Source: Adiantum capillus-veneris
Taxonomy: Eukaryota; Streptophyta; Polypodiopsida; Polypodiales; Pteridaceae
Reading direction: 5' to 3'
DNA length: 64,000 nt
Assembly: GCA_014529385.2 (NCBI GenBank)
Contig: CM043956.1
Location: 89,151,221-89,215,220, forward strand
Each line of letters begins with the position of its first letter. The first letter of the stretch is position 1. The notes beneath the pieces are model-generated. The model was not told where the DNA came from, did no database searches, and worked only from the letters and a program-made list of their open reading frames with translations. Below, piece after piece: positions 1 to 11,076 of this stretch. The translations under genes and the position numbers were made by a program.

Positions 1-214
1 AGAAGGATGTGCAACAACATACACAAATGCCTCGTCCACAACATCCAAATCACAAAGAACACATGTGCATCAATCAAAAGCAAATGGGCACCCCATTTGA
101 ACAAGCAAAACATGCCAGATATAACTCAATCAAGGAAGGGGGGAGTCTCATCAACAAGAACACCAGACTACAAATGGTCGTGTCAAGGGACGACACGAGC
201 TAGGAAGGGGGGAG
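1..214 (+). mobile_element. 3' internal end of a truncated LTR retroelement, with polypurine tract
   Basis: This stretch ends in a purine run (202-214, GGAAGGGGGGAG) directly before a TGTTTGG LTR start, the usual arrangement of polypurine tract and 3' LTR. The same 12-mer also occurs at about 132-145. The open frame here (7-255) resembles no protein I know and runs into the LTR, so I do not call it a gene. The rest of the element lies outside the window. Confidence 0.55.
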
Positions 215-1155
215 TGTTTGGAGGTTATAATAACAACATACAAGTGCCCACCTAGCCAAGGCGCCCCCTGGGTCAGCCGGCCAAAGTTTTGATGTGGTCA
301 CATTATTTTTCCGATGTTTAATACATCAAACCCTGTAAAAGCCTAATGTCAATCATCTATGTCAAGTCTGAGTCAAAGATGTAATTTTTCCAATGATGTA
401 TGCAAAGGTCCATGAGAAGTTGGCCACCGGCCACTTTAGAAAGCCCTACGTATATAATACACTAAGGTTAGTGGGAAAGGGAGATCATTTTTTGAAGATA
501 AGTGACTAATGCGTTACGCACAAAGAGATGCCTCTTTGCTCAAACTTGTAATCATCGCTTCTGTGGCTACGGTAATCCAAATTCAGTTTTGTTTCTTGCA
601 TTGTGTTCCTCTTACTCTGCTCTTTCATTCAAGTGTAAGCATTCAAGATTCTGTGAAGGTTTGAAACGCATCCGTTTAGGCCTTAAATCTCTGTTTTGAG
701 TGTTTATATGCGTATTTTATGTTGTTTTGACCCTAGGAGAGGCTTTAGGGACCCAAAAACGACCCTTTAGGATCATTCTTTTATTGTTTTTGCGTACTGT
801 GCGACGAACAATTGTGATCTTTGTACCTCTCCAGAATGCTATAAGAGTGATAGGATATGTTCCTGATAGTCCCCTGTAGCTTCCCTTCAAGTTTCGTGCG
901 ATTCCGATATGATTTGCATGGTGAACGGGAGTGATGACTGTAGAGCTGTGTAGAAGGACATAGGCAGATTACCTTGCTTTAGTGCGATTGATTTGCTTGT
1001 ATAGTTAGTAGTTGCATCTCTTCGAGTTCACTTCATTAGGATTGACACCCTAGTGAGTTTCCATGCCTCATCCGAGTCGCTTCCCCTGTATCGATAATTT
1101 TATGTTGATGCTTGAGAGCTATGCTATGGACGTCCATCGCGGCGACCCGCAAACA
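215..1155 (+). repeat. 3' LTR of the truncated element
   Basis: The segment begins TGTTTG just after a polypurine tract and can be closed at CAAACA (1150-1155), giving short inverted LTR termini. A TATATAAT box at 451-458 lies where a U3 promoter is expected. The partner LTR is outside the window, so the 3' boundary is inferred from the inverted termini alone. No coding frame is supported inside. Confidence 0.5.
451..458 (+). promoter_or_regulatory. Probable LTR TATA box
   Basis: TATATAAT lies about 236 bases into the LTR that starts at 215, a plausible U3 promoter position. No transcript evidence is available. Confidence 0.35.
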
Positions 1156-1273
1156 AAACTCAAAAAAGAAAGAAACTTCAAGACTAGAGGTACCTGCTTA
1201 ACATGATAAGAAAATAAGGCAAAATGAGTACCTTTTCATGGAATTTTTTGCTTGAATTGACCTATAAATATAC

Positions 1274-1283
<10 letters not shown>

Positions 1284-1338
<55 letters not shown>
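1284..1338. repeat. (TA)n microsatellite
   Basis: Uninterrupted TA dinucleotides follow a short TACA run at about 1270-1283. The tract lies at the 5' edge of the copia fragment and keeps one frame open artificially. Confidence 0.95.
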
Positions 1339-1339
<1 letters not shown>

Positions 1340-1343
<4 letters not shown>

Positions 1344-1890
1344 GGCTCAGTCAAGCTTGGAAGTTCCTATAAGCTTGACATATGTGGTATGGGAGATATG
1401 AAGTTATGCATGAGAAATGGAATTGAATTGATGGTTTGTGGAATCAGCCATGTTCCTAACTTGACTAGGAGTTTGGTGTCAGTTGGTCAGTCTGATTCTC
1501 TAGGCTATACGACTATCTTTGGCAATGGTTCTTGGATGGTGTGTTAAGAAAATTTGGTTGTCATAAAATGTCACAAATATGGTTCATTTTACTCTTTGTA
1601 TGTCTCTTCAATAAGAGAGAATTATATCGATGTAGCCAAGAAACCTTATCTTGAGTTGTGGCATAGCTAGCTAGGCCATATGAGCCAGAAAAGAATCAAA
1701 ATCCTCCAACGTTTGGGCTACTTACCTATTTTAAAACTATTCTGCTTTCAATTTATGTGAGTGTTGTATCTATGGCAAGAAAACTAGGTAAACTTCCTCG
1801 CCATTACATCAAAGTTGGAAAACCCTCTAGATTTAATCAATAGCAATTTTATGTGGGCCTATGCCACACATGTCATCTGATATCTAGCCA
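1340..1890 (+). pseudogene. Ty1/copia pol remnant: protease end, GAG-pre-integrase, integrase zinc finger
   Basis: The translation carries the copia signature GISHVPNLTRSLVSVGQ (about 1440-1490), then LGHMSQKRIKILQRLG and CECCIYGKK, which is the pre-integrase domain with its cysteine zinc-finger end. Stops are present at about 1545 and 1668 and the frame shifts near 1740. The fragment ends in a decayed match to the start of the integrase core (about 1855-1890). The downstream core resumes at 16390, so this is probably the left half of an element split by gypsy A. Nothing recognisable remains between about 1890 and 2110. Confidence 0.75.
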
Positions 1891-2109
1891 GCCCAAATGA
1901 TTTTCTCATATTAAGGTGATCATTTAATGTGGGACAATAAACGAGAACAAGGGTTAGAATATAGACATGTGCTTATGGACCTATCTCAACACGGGGCCAA
2001 TGCTAAAGGGATCAAAATGGAAATGGTATGTCAAAGAGCAAGGCTAGCTAATGGATCCTAAAAGACCTTAGGGTTAGCTTCATTAAAGATCTCCAATGGT
2101 TAGTGTTAA

Positions 2110-3680
2110 AAGTACTTTGACCTTATTGACCTTAGGCAAGCTATGGTTGAGCTTGAGGTGGGAACTCGACCTAAGCTTGAGGTGCTTGTTGTGCTTGTTG
2201 CTGACTTAGGTTCTTGAGGTTCTTGTCGTGATTGATGACTAAGGTGCTTGAGGTACTTCTTGTGATCGATGAATAAGGTGCTTGAGCTGCTTCTCATGCT
2301 TAACAAGGAAGGTGCTTGAGAAGCTTTCCATACTTGGGGGCAAAGGTGCTTGATTCAGAAAGAGACCCTACAAAGGAATGGGAAAGCCCCAAAGTTAGGG
2401 GAATGTTTGACTTAACCTCCCACTCACCCAAAGGGCACCCCCTTTCTCAAGGGGCACATGGACACATGTCAGACTCTCCCTATGCTTAGCCACATGGTGT
2501 GCTTGAATCCTATTGGATGAGCTAAAGAGGGGTCCAATGAGCTTCTCGCTATATTCAAAAAATATATAGATATTTTCAAGCTCTCTCCTTCAAAGGGGTA
2601 AGGAAGACAATTGTCCAAACACTATCCATGTGCTTGAAACGCATTGTGCATGTGATTCGCTAGGGCGAGAGAAGTCCAATGAGCTTCAGGTTTGAGAAAA
2701 AATGAGGACTGGACCAAAGCAAGCAAGGGGTTTGCTTGGGGGGTATACACCTCTCACACATTCATTTTTTTTCACTCATTCTCACTTGGTGAAAGTGGAA
2801 GAACTCCACCTCCTTCTCCAAGCTTGTTGAGAAATTGAGAGGCTACACCAACACTCTTGTCTATGGAATGCAAATCCAACCAAGAGCCATGCTTCAATGC
2901 TTAAGCTTGCCATATTCTCCATCTTCATTACTATGCTATTATGTATGCTAGCAAGAATAGTGATGATAAGTGAGGAACTACTTCTTTATCCTATGGAATG
3001 CTTTTTCTTCCTCTTCCCTACCCTCATTACCCACTAGCTCTCTCCACCTTCAAAGGTGTTTGAGGCCTTGGGACTAAGTCTTGGGATAGTTAATGCTTTC
3101 TACAAAGTTTATTTTATGCTCATGATGCATGCAGTTTTCCATCTTCATTACTATGCTATTATGTATGCTAGCAAGAATAGTGATGATAAGTGAAGAACTA
3201 CTTCTTTCTCCTATGGAATGTTTCTTCTTCGTCTTACCTACCCTCATTCCCTGCTAGCTCTCTCCACCTTCAAAGATGTTTGAGGCCTTGGGACTAAGTC
3301 TTGGGATAGTTAACGCTTTCTACAAAGTTTATGCTATGCTCACGATGCATGAAGATTTCCATCTTCATTGCATCATCTAGGTCATAAGGAACACAAATAT
3401 TGTATTGTACCAAGTCTCCCTTGATGGGAGAAATCATAATACAAACTCCTATTGGAGGGGGGACCGGCTCCACATAAATACGGTTCTCAACTATTGTAAA
3501 GTTATATTAACTCTCTCTCTTGCACAAGGTGTTGTTCATGCCAAGTTAACAAAGTAGCATATTTATGTTGCTACCATCAATTAAGTTCAACCTCTATGCT
3601 CACAAAGTAATCTCACAAAATTGCTTTATCTAATTTCCTAGTTCCGGTACTCTCAAAGTTTATAGGCCATTTCCATTACA
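2110..3680 (+). repeat. Gypsy A left LTR (with upstream 3'-UTR-like repeats)
   Basis: This matches 14485-16361 over its length and ends ATTACA just before the PBS. The first ~280 bases are imperfect tandem units built on AAGGTGCTTGAGGT. A purine-rich run near 2385-2405 precedes TGACTTAACC, which may be the true LTR start. It differs from the right copy by a 220-bp tandem duplication and by lacking the MITE. Confidence 0.65.
2919..3358 (+). repeat. 220-bp tandem duplication inside the left LTR of gypsy A
   Basis: CCATCTTCATTACTATGC recurs at 2919 and 3139, and CCATCTTCATT again at 3359, so the period is 220 bases. The right LTR of gypsy A has a single unit, so the duplication arose after insertion. 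Confidence 0.85.
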
Positions 3681-3692
3681 TTGGTATCCGAG
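3681..3692 (+). other. Primer-binding site of gypsy A (initiator-Met tRNA type)
   Basis: TTGGTATCCGAG follows the LTR end at once. It matches the usual plant PBS TGGTATCAGAG, complementary to the initiator methionine tRNA 3' end, with one change. Confidence 0.7.
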
Positions 3693-4058
3693 AATTTAGT
3701 TTCTCTTTTCATCCTTAAGAAGAGGTTCTTAAGTATCCTATTAATTGTTGATTTTGTTAATTATATTAGGGTAATTGGGACTGAGATCTATTACAAGCAA
3801 ATTTTTTGAGCCCACTATGTGGGATATGGTGCACCACAAAAACTTTGGTCTTAATAATGGAGTCTTTTTAGACTTGCCTATGGCTTTACCATTATTGATC
3901 CATAAGAAGTCTAAAAGGAGATATTCCTCGGCAACTCTGCTATGTTAGACCCACTCCACTACTCTCTATAGTTATGATTTTCAAAGGCTAAGAGGAGTAG
4001 CAACTAAGGTTTTGAATTTCCAAACAATACACTAAGTAAACTCACGAATTTTGTTAGC

Positions 4059-5480
4059 ATGGCTGACAATAACCAAGAGAGTAGAATGAAAATTGATAAC
4101 TTTGATTTTGCACATGAAGGTGCTAATGATGATGCCCCCATGTTTGTTAATTATCTTGTTACTATGTTGCAACAAGCTTTGCACAACCCTGCTTTGCAAG
4201 CCAAAGTTAACAACTTATGAGATATCCTTTCCTCTCCAAGAGGAGAGAGAGCTTAGGAGGCCTCTTGATGAGACTCCCGAAAGAATATTATCTCCCATGC
4301 GAGAGGAGGAATCCAAAGAACAAGAAAGTAATGAATCCCTAAGTTCCTCTGAAGATGTGGCTCCATGTAGATGGAAACCTAAATGATCACCAACTCCTCC
4401 CAAGAGGAAATGGTCAACCCATAGTCCTTCTCCTTGTCACTCCAAAAGGGATGAGAGGAAACAAAGAAAGAAAAGGGAAAGAAAGAGGTCAACCTATTCT
4501 CCTTCTTTTTCACCTTGCTCCTCTTTAGATGAAAGCTATGGATATTCTCCTAGAGGATACAAGAGGGGAGGACATCCCAAATCTCACCCTGCATGGCGAA
4601 GGTAACAAAAGCTCAAGAAGTTCAAAGAGGGAGGAAAGAGTATCTCTTTCTTTACCTATGATGCCACCTTTGGTGCTACCAACAAAGTATTGGCCTTCAT
4701 CCAGAAATTTTATGCGGCCTTTGGAGGCGAGGGCTTCATGGAGTCCCCCAAGCTACATCATGTAGCTATGCACTTCCAAAAATTGGCTCATCGATAGTGG
4801 GCTAACCTTTGTGGCAACGGCAAAGCCCCAAAGACATGGAAAACTCTACGAGTTTCCATCATGAAGCAATTCCTTGCAAGAGATGCAAAGGAAAAAGTGC
4901 TTATGGAATGTCAGAATTTGAAGCTTCTCTCACATGATACTATCCACAAATATGTGGACAAGTTTTGGGATTTACGTCTCAAGGCTACTATCTTTCAAAA
5001 GATAGAGTTCGTGGAGCAAAAGCAACAATTATGTGCGGGATTACTTGAAGAGATGGCCGAGTACTTCAACTCCCAACGGCCTAGTTCTATCACCGAAGTA
5101 ATCCACCACACTATGGCGTCTTTGCACATCAATTTTCAACAAGGGGCTAGACGGCATGTCAAGCCCATGGAAAGAAATGTCAAAAGTGATGCAAAGGGGA
5201 AAACCAATGTCCAAAATTCTTCCCAAGGACATTCCAACAACAATAAAAACAACAACAATCGCTCCAAGGAGAAGGAAGTTTACAAAGGGAAAAACAAACT
5301 GTCACTCAAAGATCTTGAAGCTTTTTGCAAGGACTACAAATGTTTTAAGTATTGGGAGAAAGGACATGGTTATCTTTCTTGCCCCAAGAGAAATGCCCAC
5401 AATGAGACTCCTAGAGCTTCCACTATCAAAGCTCCAAAAGAGGATGCTCATTGCAAAGGATCACCTCTCTCCTATGCTTG
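4059..5480 (+). pseudogene. Gypsy A gag remnant
   Basis: An ATG at 4059 opens a frame (MADNNQESRMKIDNFDF) that is soon interrupted. The best-preserved part, 4861-5480, has a Ty3/gypsy gag core (TIHKYVDKFWDLRLKAT) followed by a basic, Asn-rich stretch. A damaged CCHC zinc knuckle follows at about 5338-5385: CFKYWEKGHGYLSC, with the second cysteine replaced by tyrosine. Several frame changes occur at 4200-4860. The capsid/nucleocapsid role is inferred from position and motif. Confidence 0.7.
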
Positions 5481-5489
5481 GGGAAATGT

Positions 5490-5851
5490 ATGGAGCATGA
5501 TGCCTTCATCTTGTTTGACCCTAGCTCTACTCACAATTTTACATCAACGGAGCTTGCTGCCAAGTTGACATTCAATATTTTGAGATGGGAGATAATGTAA
5601 TAATCGACACAGCTTTCAAGAGATAGCAAGCCTCCGTCACTCCCTTAATTGGGAAATTGAGGCTTCATGTTCACAACAACATCGACAAAGAAGACTTTTT
5701 CATCTCTCCTCTCCAACATGAGGATGCTATCCTAGTGGTACCATGGTTCAACCGCATGGCTGCCAACATGAAGTACCCTGAAAGGAGAATCTACTTTGCC
5801 TACATGAAAAAGAGCATGTATATAGATGCTAGTGACTGTGATTTTCACTAG
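5490..5851 (+). pseudogene. Gypsy A aspartic protease remnant
   Basis: A decayed catalytic loop (FDPSSTHNF, where an intact enzyme would have D-S/T-G) lies at about 5515-5545. After stops near 5566 and 5625 comes HEDAILVVPWFNRMAANMKY, corresponding to the flap and second half of a retropepsin (I-L-G-x-P-W-F in relatives; the glycine is lost). It ends at a stop near 5849. It cannot encode an active enzyme. Confidence 0.6.
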
Positions 5852-5879
5852 AACACTTGTAAATCCTTTTGCTTTTGAA

Positions 5880-6654
5880 AAATCAATGAAAAGCTCAATT
5901 TTGCGTACATAATTTTTGTCAAAGATTCCCTAAAAGGTCCTAATGGAAAAGAGTTAGACTTGACTACTTTTCTAAAAGGACTCCAAGATGTGTTCATTGA
6001 TGATATCCCTATGGACTTACCTCCAAAACGAGGGGATGATGACCATCAAATTGAGCTCCTACCAAGAAACTCATCGCCTAACAAGCCTCCTTATCAAGGT
6101 TCTCAAGCTCAACAAGAGGAGATCATGAGGCAAGTACACAAATCCTAAAGACCATGTTTCATACAGTTTTTGGCCATTATGAATATCTAGTCATGCCTTT
6201 TGGATTGACTAATACACTAGCTGCGTTCAATCGATTAATGGAGAAAAACCTCAGACCCTACCACAAATTCATTGGAGTGTTCTTTGATGATATTATCATC
6301 TAATCCAAGTCCTTGGAGGAACACAAGCAACATCTTCAAGTGTTTTTTCAAGCATTGAGGGAGAACAAGCTTTTTCTCAATCAAAAGAAAAGTGAAATTT
6401 TCCTTCAAGAGATTCAATACTTAGGTCATATTATCTCCCAAGATGGTTTCCGTATGGATCCATCAAAGTTGGAGGTAATAAAAGCATGGCCTAATCCAAG
6501 GAATCTACATGAGCTAAGAATCTTTATTGGTATGTGTGCATACTGTAGACACTTCATAGTAAAATTCTCTCAAATAGCAGGACCATTATATGACTTAAAG
6601 AAGAAAAACATTAATTAATCATGGACTTCTAAGGAGAAAAATGCTTTTGACACC
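5880..6654 (+). pseudogene. Gypsy A reverse transcriptase remnant
   Basis: N-terminal RT connector sequence (5940-6145, including DLPPKRGDDDHQIELLP) jumps straight to the [11 protein letters not shown] motif at about 6185. The template-binding part of the fingers and palm is therefore deleted. The active-site region reads FFDDIII at about 6280-6300, preserving the two aspartates, followed by a stop at 6301. The thumb region (6313-6618) reads LGHIISQDGFRMDPSKLEVI. RNase H is almost entirely missing, and the sequence joins integrase near 6655. Confidence 0.8.
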
Positions 6655-6821
6655 ATGGATTTTATCTTTGGATTACCCAAGTATATCCATGGCAATACAG
6701 AAATATGGAAAATAATCGACAAGTTTAGCAACAAGCAAGCACACTTTATTCCTCTCAAAAAGACTATTAAGGAACACCAAATGGCATCTCTCTTCATATC
6801 CTAGATTTTCAAACACCATGG
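6655..6821 (+). pseudogene. Gypsy A integrase remnant, left half
   Basis: DFIFGLPKYIHGN and AHFIPLKKTIKEHQMASLF identify the integrase catalytic core with the first catalytic Asp (DFI). The frame breaks at about 6706-6715 and has a stop near 6802. It ends at ...KHHG, where the non-autonomous LTR element is inserted. The HHCC domain upstream is deleted. The other half starts at 14019. Confidence 0.8.
6818..6821. repeat. Target-site duplication ATGG, left copy
   Basis: ATGG precedes the TGTC start of the nested element and is repeated at 14019-14022 after its GACA end. Joining the flanks restores the host integrase frame (His-Gly-Leu-Pro). Confidence 0.85.
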
Positions 6822-7380
6822 TGTCATGCAGCTCTACTCCCATGCTAAGAAAGATGCCAGAAAAAATGCACATCAAGCTTATTTTAAGCTTACATGATTA
6901 TTGAGCAGTGATTATGCTTGTTAACAGACCAAGTTTAATGATTAGTGTATGCCAGATGCGACTTTAAAGGGCCACTTGATGCCTTTATCATGCCAAAAAG
7001 GTCTATGATTGAAGTGAACAAAGATGGTAGTTTTTGATCTAGAACTGTAGTGCTTGAAGTGATCTACTGGCCTGTCTTTACGGCTCGTCGATTGGAGCTA
7101 CCGTGAAGAAGTTATGGCAGTTTGAAATTTAAGTTGATGCAGATCCGTACCGAATTGGGCTTCTACAAATGACGACACAGAGATGAAATGAATGCACGGG
7201 CATGGAGTGTTCACTTTGTGGGCCGCGTTGGTCTTTTCAGATCAGTGATCATAGTTTTGATCGCCAAGATACCGCTGTTAAAGATTCATCGGAGGCCGGT
7301 TCTGTACCAATCTCGTCGGCTCGTACGGAGTGCCATTTGGGAGATTTTGGCTCTCGATCGGATTACAAAATGCAATAGAG

Positions 7381-7570
7381 TAAGTGCTTGAGGAGAATCA
7401 TGTCCAAAATTTTATCTCCTACAGTGCATTGATAGCAGGGTATACTGCCAGCAACAGCATTACGATAGTCTACATGTACGCGAAATGGGGTGTACTTTCC
7501 ATAAGCACAAAAAGATGCTTGAAGAGCTTCCAGTTCAGAATGTCATCACTGGATCGTGTTGATTGCAGGA
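7381..7570 (+). pseudogene. PPR-like fragments inside the 5' LTR
   Basis: Translation gives VLEENHVQNFISYSALIAGY, then YMYAKWGVLS, then in another frame KMLEELPVQNVITGS. These match the plant PLS-class PPR pattern (E-L/M-P-V-x-N-V-x-S-W/Y-x-A-L-I-A-G-Y and M-Y-A-K-C-G). Two frame changes and missing residues show it is not a working gene. The same material is in the other LTR, so it was captured before the last transposition or was already part of the family. Confidence 0.55.
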
Positions 7571-8286
7571 TTTACTCTAGTACTACTGAGAAAAATGATG
7601 TGCTTGACAATGCTTTGCCGATACGTATACCAAGTGTGGCCACCCAAGGGCTATGGCCAGCATGTATGCCCAAATTACTTGGTCGTGCTTTGCTTTGTGT
7701 GTATGTTCAATCTGGTGCCCTTACAAAGCTGAAGTCCACCCAATAATGTCGAGAGCCGCACACCCAAAGGGGTAGTGCCAATGGCCGCCCAAGGAAATGG
7801 CTCAAATCAAGGCCGCTTATATGATAAGCTAAGGCTGCCCAATTCAAATGCATGGCCACCCAAAGTAAGATTAAAGGGCTTAAGTGTAAAAAGGAAAGAA
7901 AAAACAAACCATGGCGTGGACAGGCAACGGCGAGGGGCAAAGAGAAGGGAGAAGCGAGCTGGCGACTAGCTGTAGAGGCCTCAGTTGAGCATGCTTCTGA
8001 AGCGAAATCTCATCGGCTCATCGAGGCGACCTTATTCGGTAGCAGCTGTGACAAATTTCATGATGGCCAAGTTTCACGGTGCCACGTCAGCTAGAGGGCA
8101 ATTTTATGCGTCCCTTGCAACAATGGTGTCGTCGTTGCTAAGGGAGGATTCATGCTATTATTAGGGACACCTTTTGCATGCGAGTGTTGGCAAGAAAATG
8201 AGGAGGAAACGAGGCGGCAAGGTAATGAGGAGAGTAAGGAGTCGAAAGGAGATAGGAGAGAAAGCTCATGGATCATCCTCAACAAG

Positions 8287-8320
8287 CAATCTCTTTCTCT
8301 CTCTCTCTCTCTCTCTCTCA
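8287..8320. repeat. (CT)n microsatellite in the 5' LTR
   Basis: A pyrimidine dinucleotide tract, present in expanded form in the 3' LTR at about 13119-13171. Confidence 0.9.
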
Positions 8321-9095
8321 TCCTCGAATTGGAGCAAAGGGAGAATCTTTCTCTTGCTCTCGTCATCAAAACAAGAAAAGCTCGGAGGGAGGAGGAGGTG
8401 AAGAAAAGCACTAAAGAAAGGATTTCTCTCTCGAGAAGGAGAAGCAAGGCGAGGAGCTTGAACAAGAAGGAAAGCATGCGAGGAGCTTGGACAAGGAAAA
8501 GCTTTTCTCTCTCCCGCTCTCGACCTCGGCTAGCAAGCCAACAAGGGACGATTTGAAGCAGGATACGGCTATCTCGCTCTCGTGCTGTGATCCAAAATCA
8601 AGGGGCTCTTTCTTAGCATAAACAAAGGAATTGACCTAATTAAAGAAGAAAAAGGAAAGCACAAGGCAAGCCCAGCACGGGTTAAGGAAATCGGAGCAAT
8701 TGAGGAGCAAGAAGTTGCAAAATAACTGACAGAGTTGAAGCTTGTTGAATCTAAGGGCAACCAAAGCAGATGAAGCAACATGAGGGAATTTCCATCACCA
8801 TCATCCATCGGAGATTGAATTAGCATTTTGTTAAGTCCGGTGTCGTTAACTGCTTGGTGAATCGTGTAAACGGGAGCTTAAACTCCTAGTTAGGAGCTGA
8901 TCCACGTGACGGTGCTCTTAACAACCCACCTTGGCTAAGGACTAAGTTGTACTCAAAGTAATATTCAATTAATTGATGATTGCGGTTATTGACAGAGCTA
9001 TCAATTGTTCTTGTTCTCTCTCTTTTACACCTTCCACAGCCAGAGGCCCGGTGCCTGTCTGGCTCACGTAGCGAACACATATCCCCCGACATCTT

Positions 9096-9111
9096 TGGTG
9101 AACCCAACGTG
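9096..9111 (+). other. Primer-binding site of the nested element
   Basis: TGGTGAACCCAACGTG begins four bases after the LTR end. The core GGTGAACCCRACG is shared with the site next to the 5' LTR of element 2 (minus strand, just below 38754). I do not assign the primer tRNA. Confidence 0.6.
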
Positions 9112-9136
9112 AAACGAGCCGGGGTGGGAGGTAAAT

Positions 9137-9949
9137 ATGGAGATGCTAGAATAGCTAAATCAGTTTGTTCAAGATTTCAGTGCCAATGGATTTGATAAAA
9201 ATCTAGAAGTTGCAGATTTGCCAAAAATGATGGAATTAGTTCAGAGATGTCTGTAGGAAGCGAAAGCCGTGCAGTTAAAAATGAAGATTTATGATGCTGT
9301 AGAGCTTGCACTTGATGCTGTTCGGGAGCAATATTATATTTCTCAAGGATATGATGCAGAAGGTTTTATTGCATGTTATGAAGATGAGATGAAGAGCCAA
9401 AATGTTCCAAAAGATTGGATGATTGCAGCTTTTGAGGAGGTTGTAAACTCGGATTTTAAAAAGCAGGTTTAAGAACTGGCAGAAGCATATCCCACACGGT
9501 GGGAGTATTTTGTAGAGGAGTTTATCTATGAAAGCTCAAGGATTCTAGATCGGGAAATAAAGGAGATTACTAAGCAAAGTAAGGTTGTCTTCAGTAAAGG
9601 TGAAGGGGATCAGATGCAGTTCCTTAACTATGATGAATTCTGGGAGCATATTTCTGCAAGAAGTAAAGCCAAAGAAAATGCTAAGGTGGAAGTAGCGGAT
9701 TCAGTTTCAGAGGAGCTTAATTTGAGCAATGAAGAAAAGGTAAATAATGAAATTATTGTTGGAACTAATTTATATGAATTTTTTTCAAAGATTTCTCGCA
9801 TGGATGCTACCTCTAATAATGGTTCCAGTGAAGACATAGATTGTACAGCAAGCAGTTCGCAAGTTGTTTACCTTGACATGGGTTATTCTAAAGGAGTTCA
9901 TCAAGCAGATGCGCCTCTACAAGATATTTCTAAAATATCAGCACTATAG
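9137..9949 (+). pseudogene. Unrecognised internal ORF of the nested element, first part
   Basis: From the ATG at 9137, 46 bases after the LTR end, one frame runs for 271 codons with three internal stops (9152 TAG, 9254 TAG, 9470 TAA) before a final TAG at 9947. The conceptual protein is acidic and helix-like, with ALDAVREQYYISQGYDAEGF and MNY/FLNYDEFWEHI-type segments. I see no zinc knuckle, protease or polymerase motif and recognise no family. Its position, where gag would start, suggests a former element-encoded or captured host protein. The continued frame over 0.8 kb shows it was once coding. Confidence 0.55.
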
Positions 9950-10020
9950 GCAAGCAAGACAACATATTTGCTGCAGATGAGTGCATAAATAAAGCTATTA
10001 TATACGTAGTAGCTGATGAA

Positions 10021-11076
10021 GTGACCAAGATTGTGGACCCAACACAGGATGAGCCTGAGGATGTCAATGAACTTATGATTGCTACTAGCTATATGTTTGT
10101 AAACGCTATTATCATGGAAGAAGATGCCATAATTGATGATTTCTTGTCTAGATCTGAAGGAGACGACCATGACAGTATAGAAGAGATTTCTGATACATGT
10201 ACCTGTTCAGAGGGGGTGCCAGATGAGCCTTTACAGTGCTATCATGTATTTTTAAGTAACATGGATGCAGATGAGGAAGTAGAGGATGATATTGATGAGT
10301 ATGAAGATTGCTTAGATCATGCTGATTGTGAACAGATTATTGACAGAAATTTTTCATCTATGCTTGTACATGGATTGCATGAGGAGCTAACTCCTACAGT
10401 TTTTATTAATGTTGAGACTTCCAAGGGTGATTTTCCCGAGGATGTTATGGATGAACATTTACAAGATAAAGCTGTTTTTCATGATCAAGATGAAAACCCA
10501 ACAGGTTGAAATTCCTCCAATGATACAGGTCGAGAGACTCCCAAGGTTTTTTGTGATGGCTATGAAGCTAGAGGGGGTGATGATGCTAAAAAATCCTTGA
10601 TACTACAAAAGGTGCACATGGTTTTTCATTTCCTTAGGCAGTGTGCCAAATGTAGCTAGATTTGGATGTTATTCCTATTGATGCTTATGTCAGTGATGTC
10701 TTGGCTGCGAGTAAAAGGGAGTCAGATTTATTTAATGCTTTCTGGTAACGAGCTTAAGTTGCCAACAGTCTACGGGATGTGGGTGTTGCACTATGATTTA
10801 GGTGAAGCTATAGTATATTGCGGAGCCCATCAATGCTATGTGATCTCAATGGTGTTTGATCCAGGAGATTCTAAGGATATTCATAAGAAGATTCAATATG
10901 GATGGATACTGATCAATATGCATAGTAATTGCGTGCTATTTGAACTAGGGGTAGCATATCTGCACCAGAAATGCTTGATGTTGATTGATACAGGAAATGT
11001 ATGCTCGTGTGGATATTATGATGTCCCAATGTGTGGGCAATTCCTTATTATTCCATTTGATCCTGGGGGCTACTGA
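10021..11076 (+). pseudogene. Unrecognised internal ORF of the nested element, continuation
   Basis: After a frameshift the acidic reading frame continues from 10021 to a TGA at 10507, rich in Asp and Glu (EDDIDEYEDCLDHADCEQII). After a short broken stretch it resumes at 10666-11076 with a compositionally different, Cys- and aromatic-containing segment (KKIQYGWILINMHSNCVLF, then MLIDTGNVCSCGYYDVPM). LIDTGN could be a degenerate aspartic-protease-like D-T-G, but no flap motif follows, so I do not call a protease. Nothing recognisable lies between 11077 and 11625. Confidence 0.45.

Larger units (their letters stand above)
6822..9091 (+). repeat. 5' LTR of the nested non-autonomous element (2270 bp)
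   Basis: It starts TGTCATGCAG and ends ATCCCCCGACA, and aligns along its length with 11664-14018. It carries PPR-like fragments (about 7381-7570), a (CT)n tract (8287-8320), and a U5 end with CACAGCCAGAGGCCCGGTGC that resembles the U5 end of element 2. Open frames on both strands around the CT tract are low-complexity artefacts. No ordinary gene is supported. Confidence 0.85.

Noticed and set aside
8091-8556. Overlapping frames on both strands at the (CT)n tract, rich in Arg/Glu or Ser/Leu
   Set aside because: They are low-complexity by-products of the dinucleotide repeat. The same occurs near 13150, 23250, 28700 and 63000.
10982-10999. LIDTGN as an aspartic protease active site in the nested element
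   Set aside because: No hydrophobic flap or I-L-G motif follows, and surrounding residues do not fit a retropepsin.
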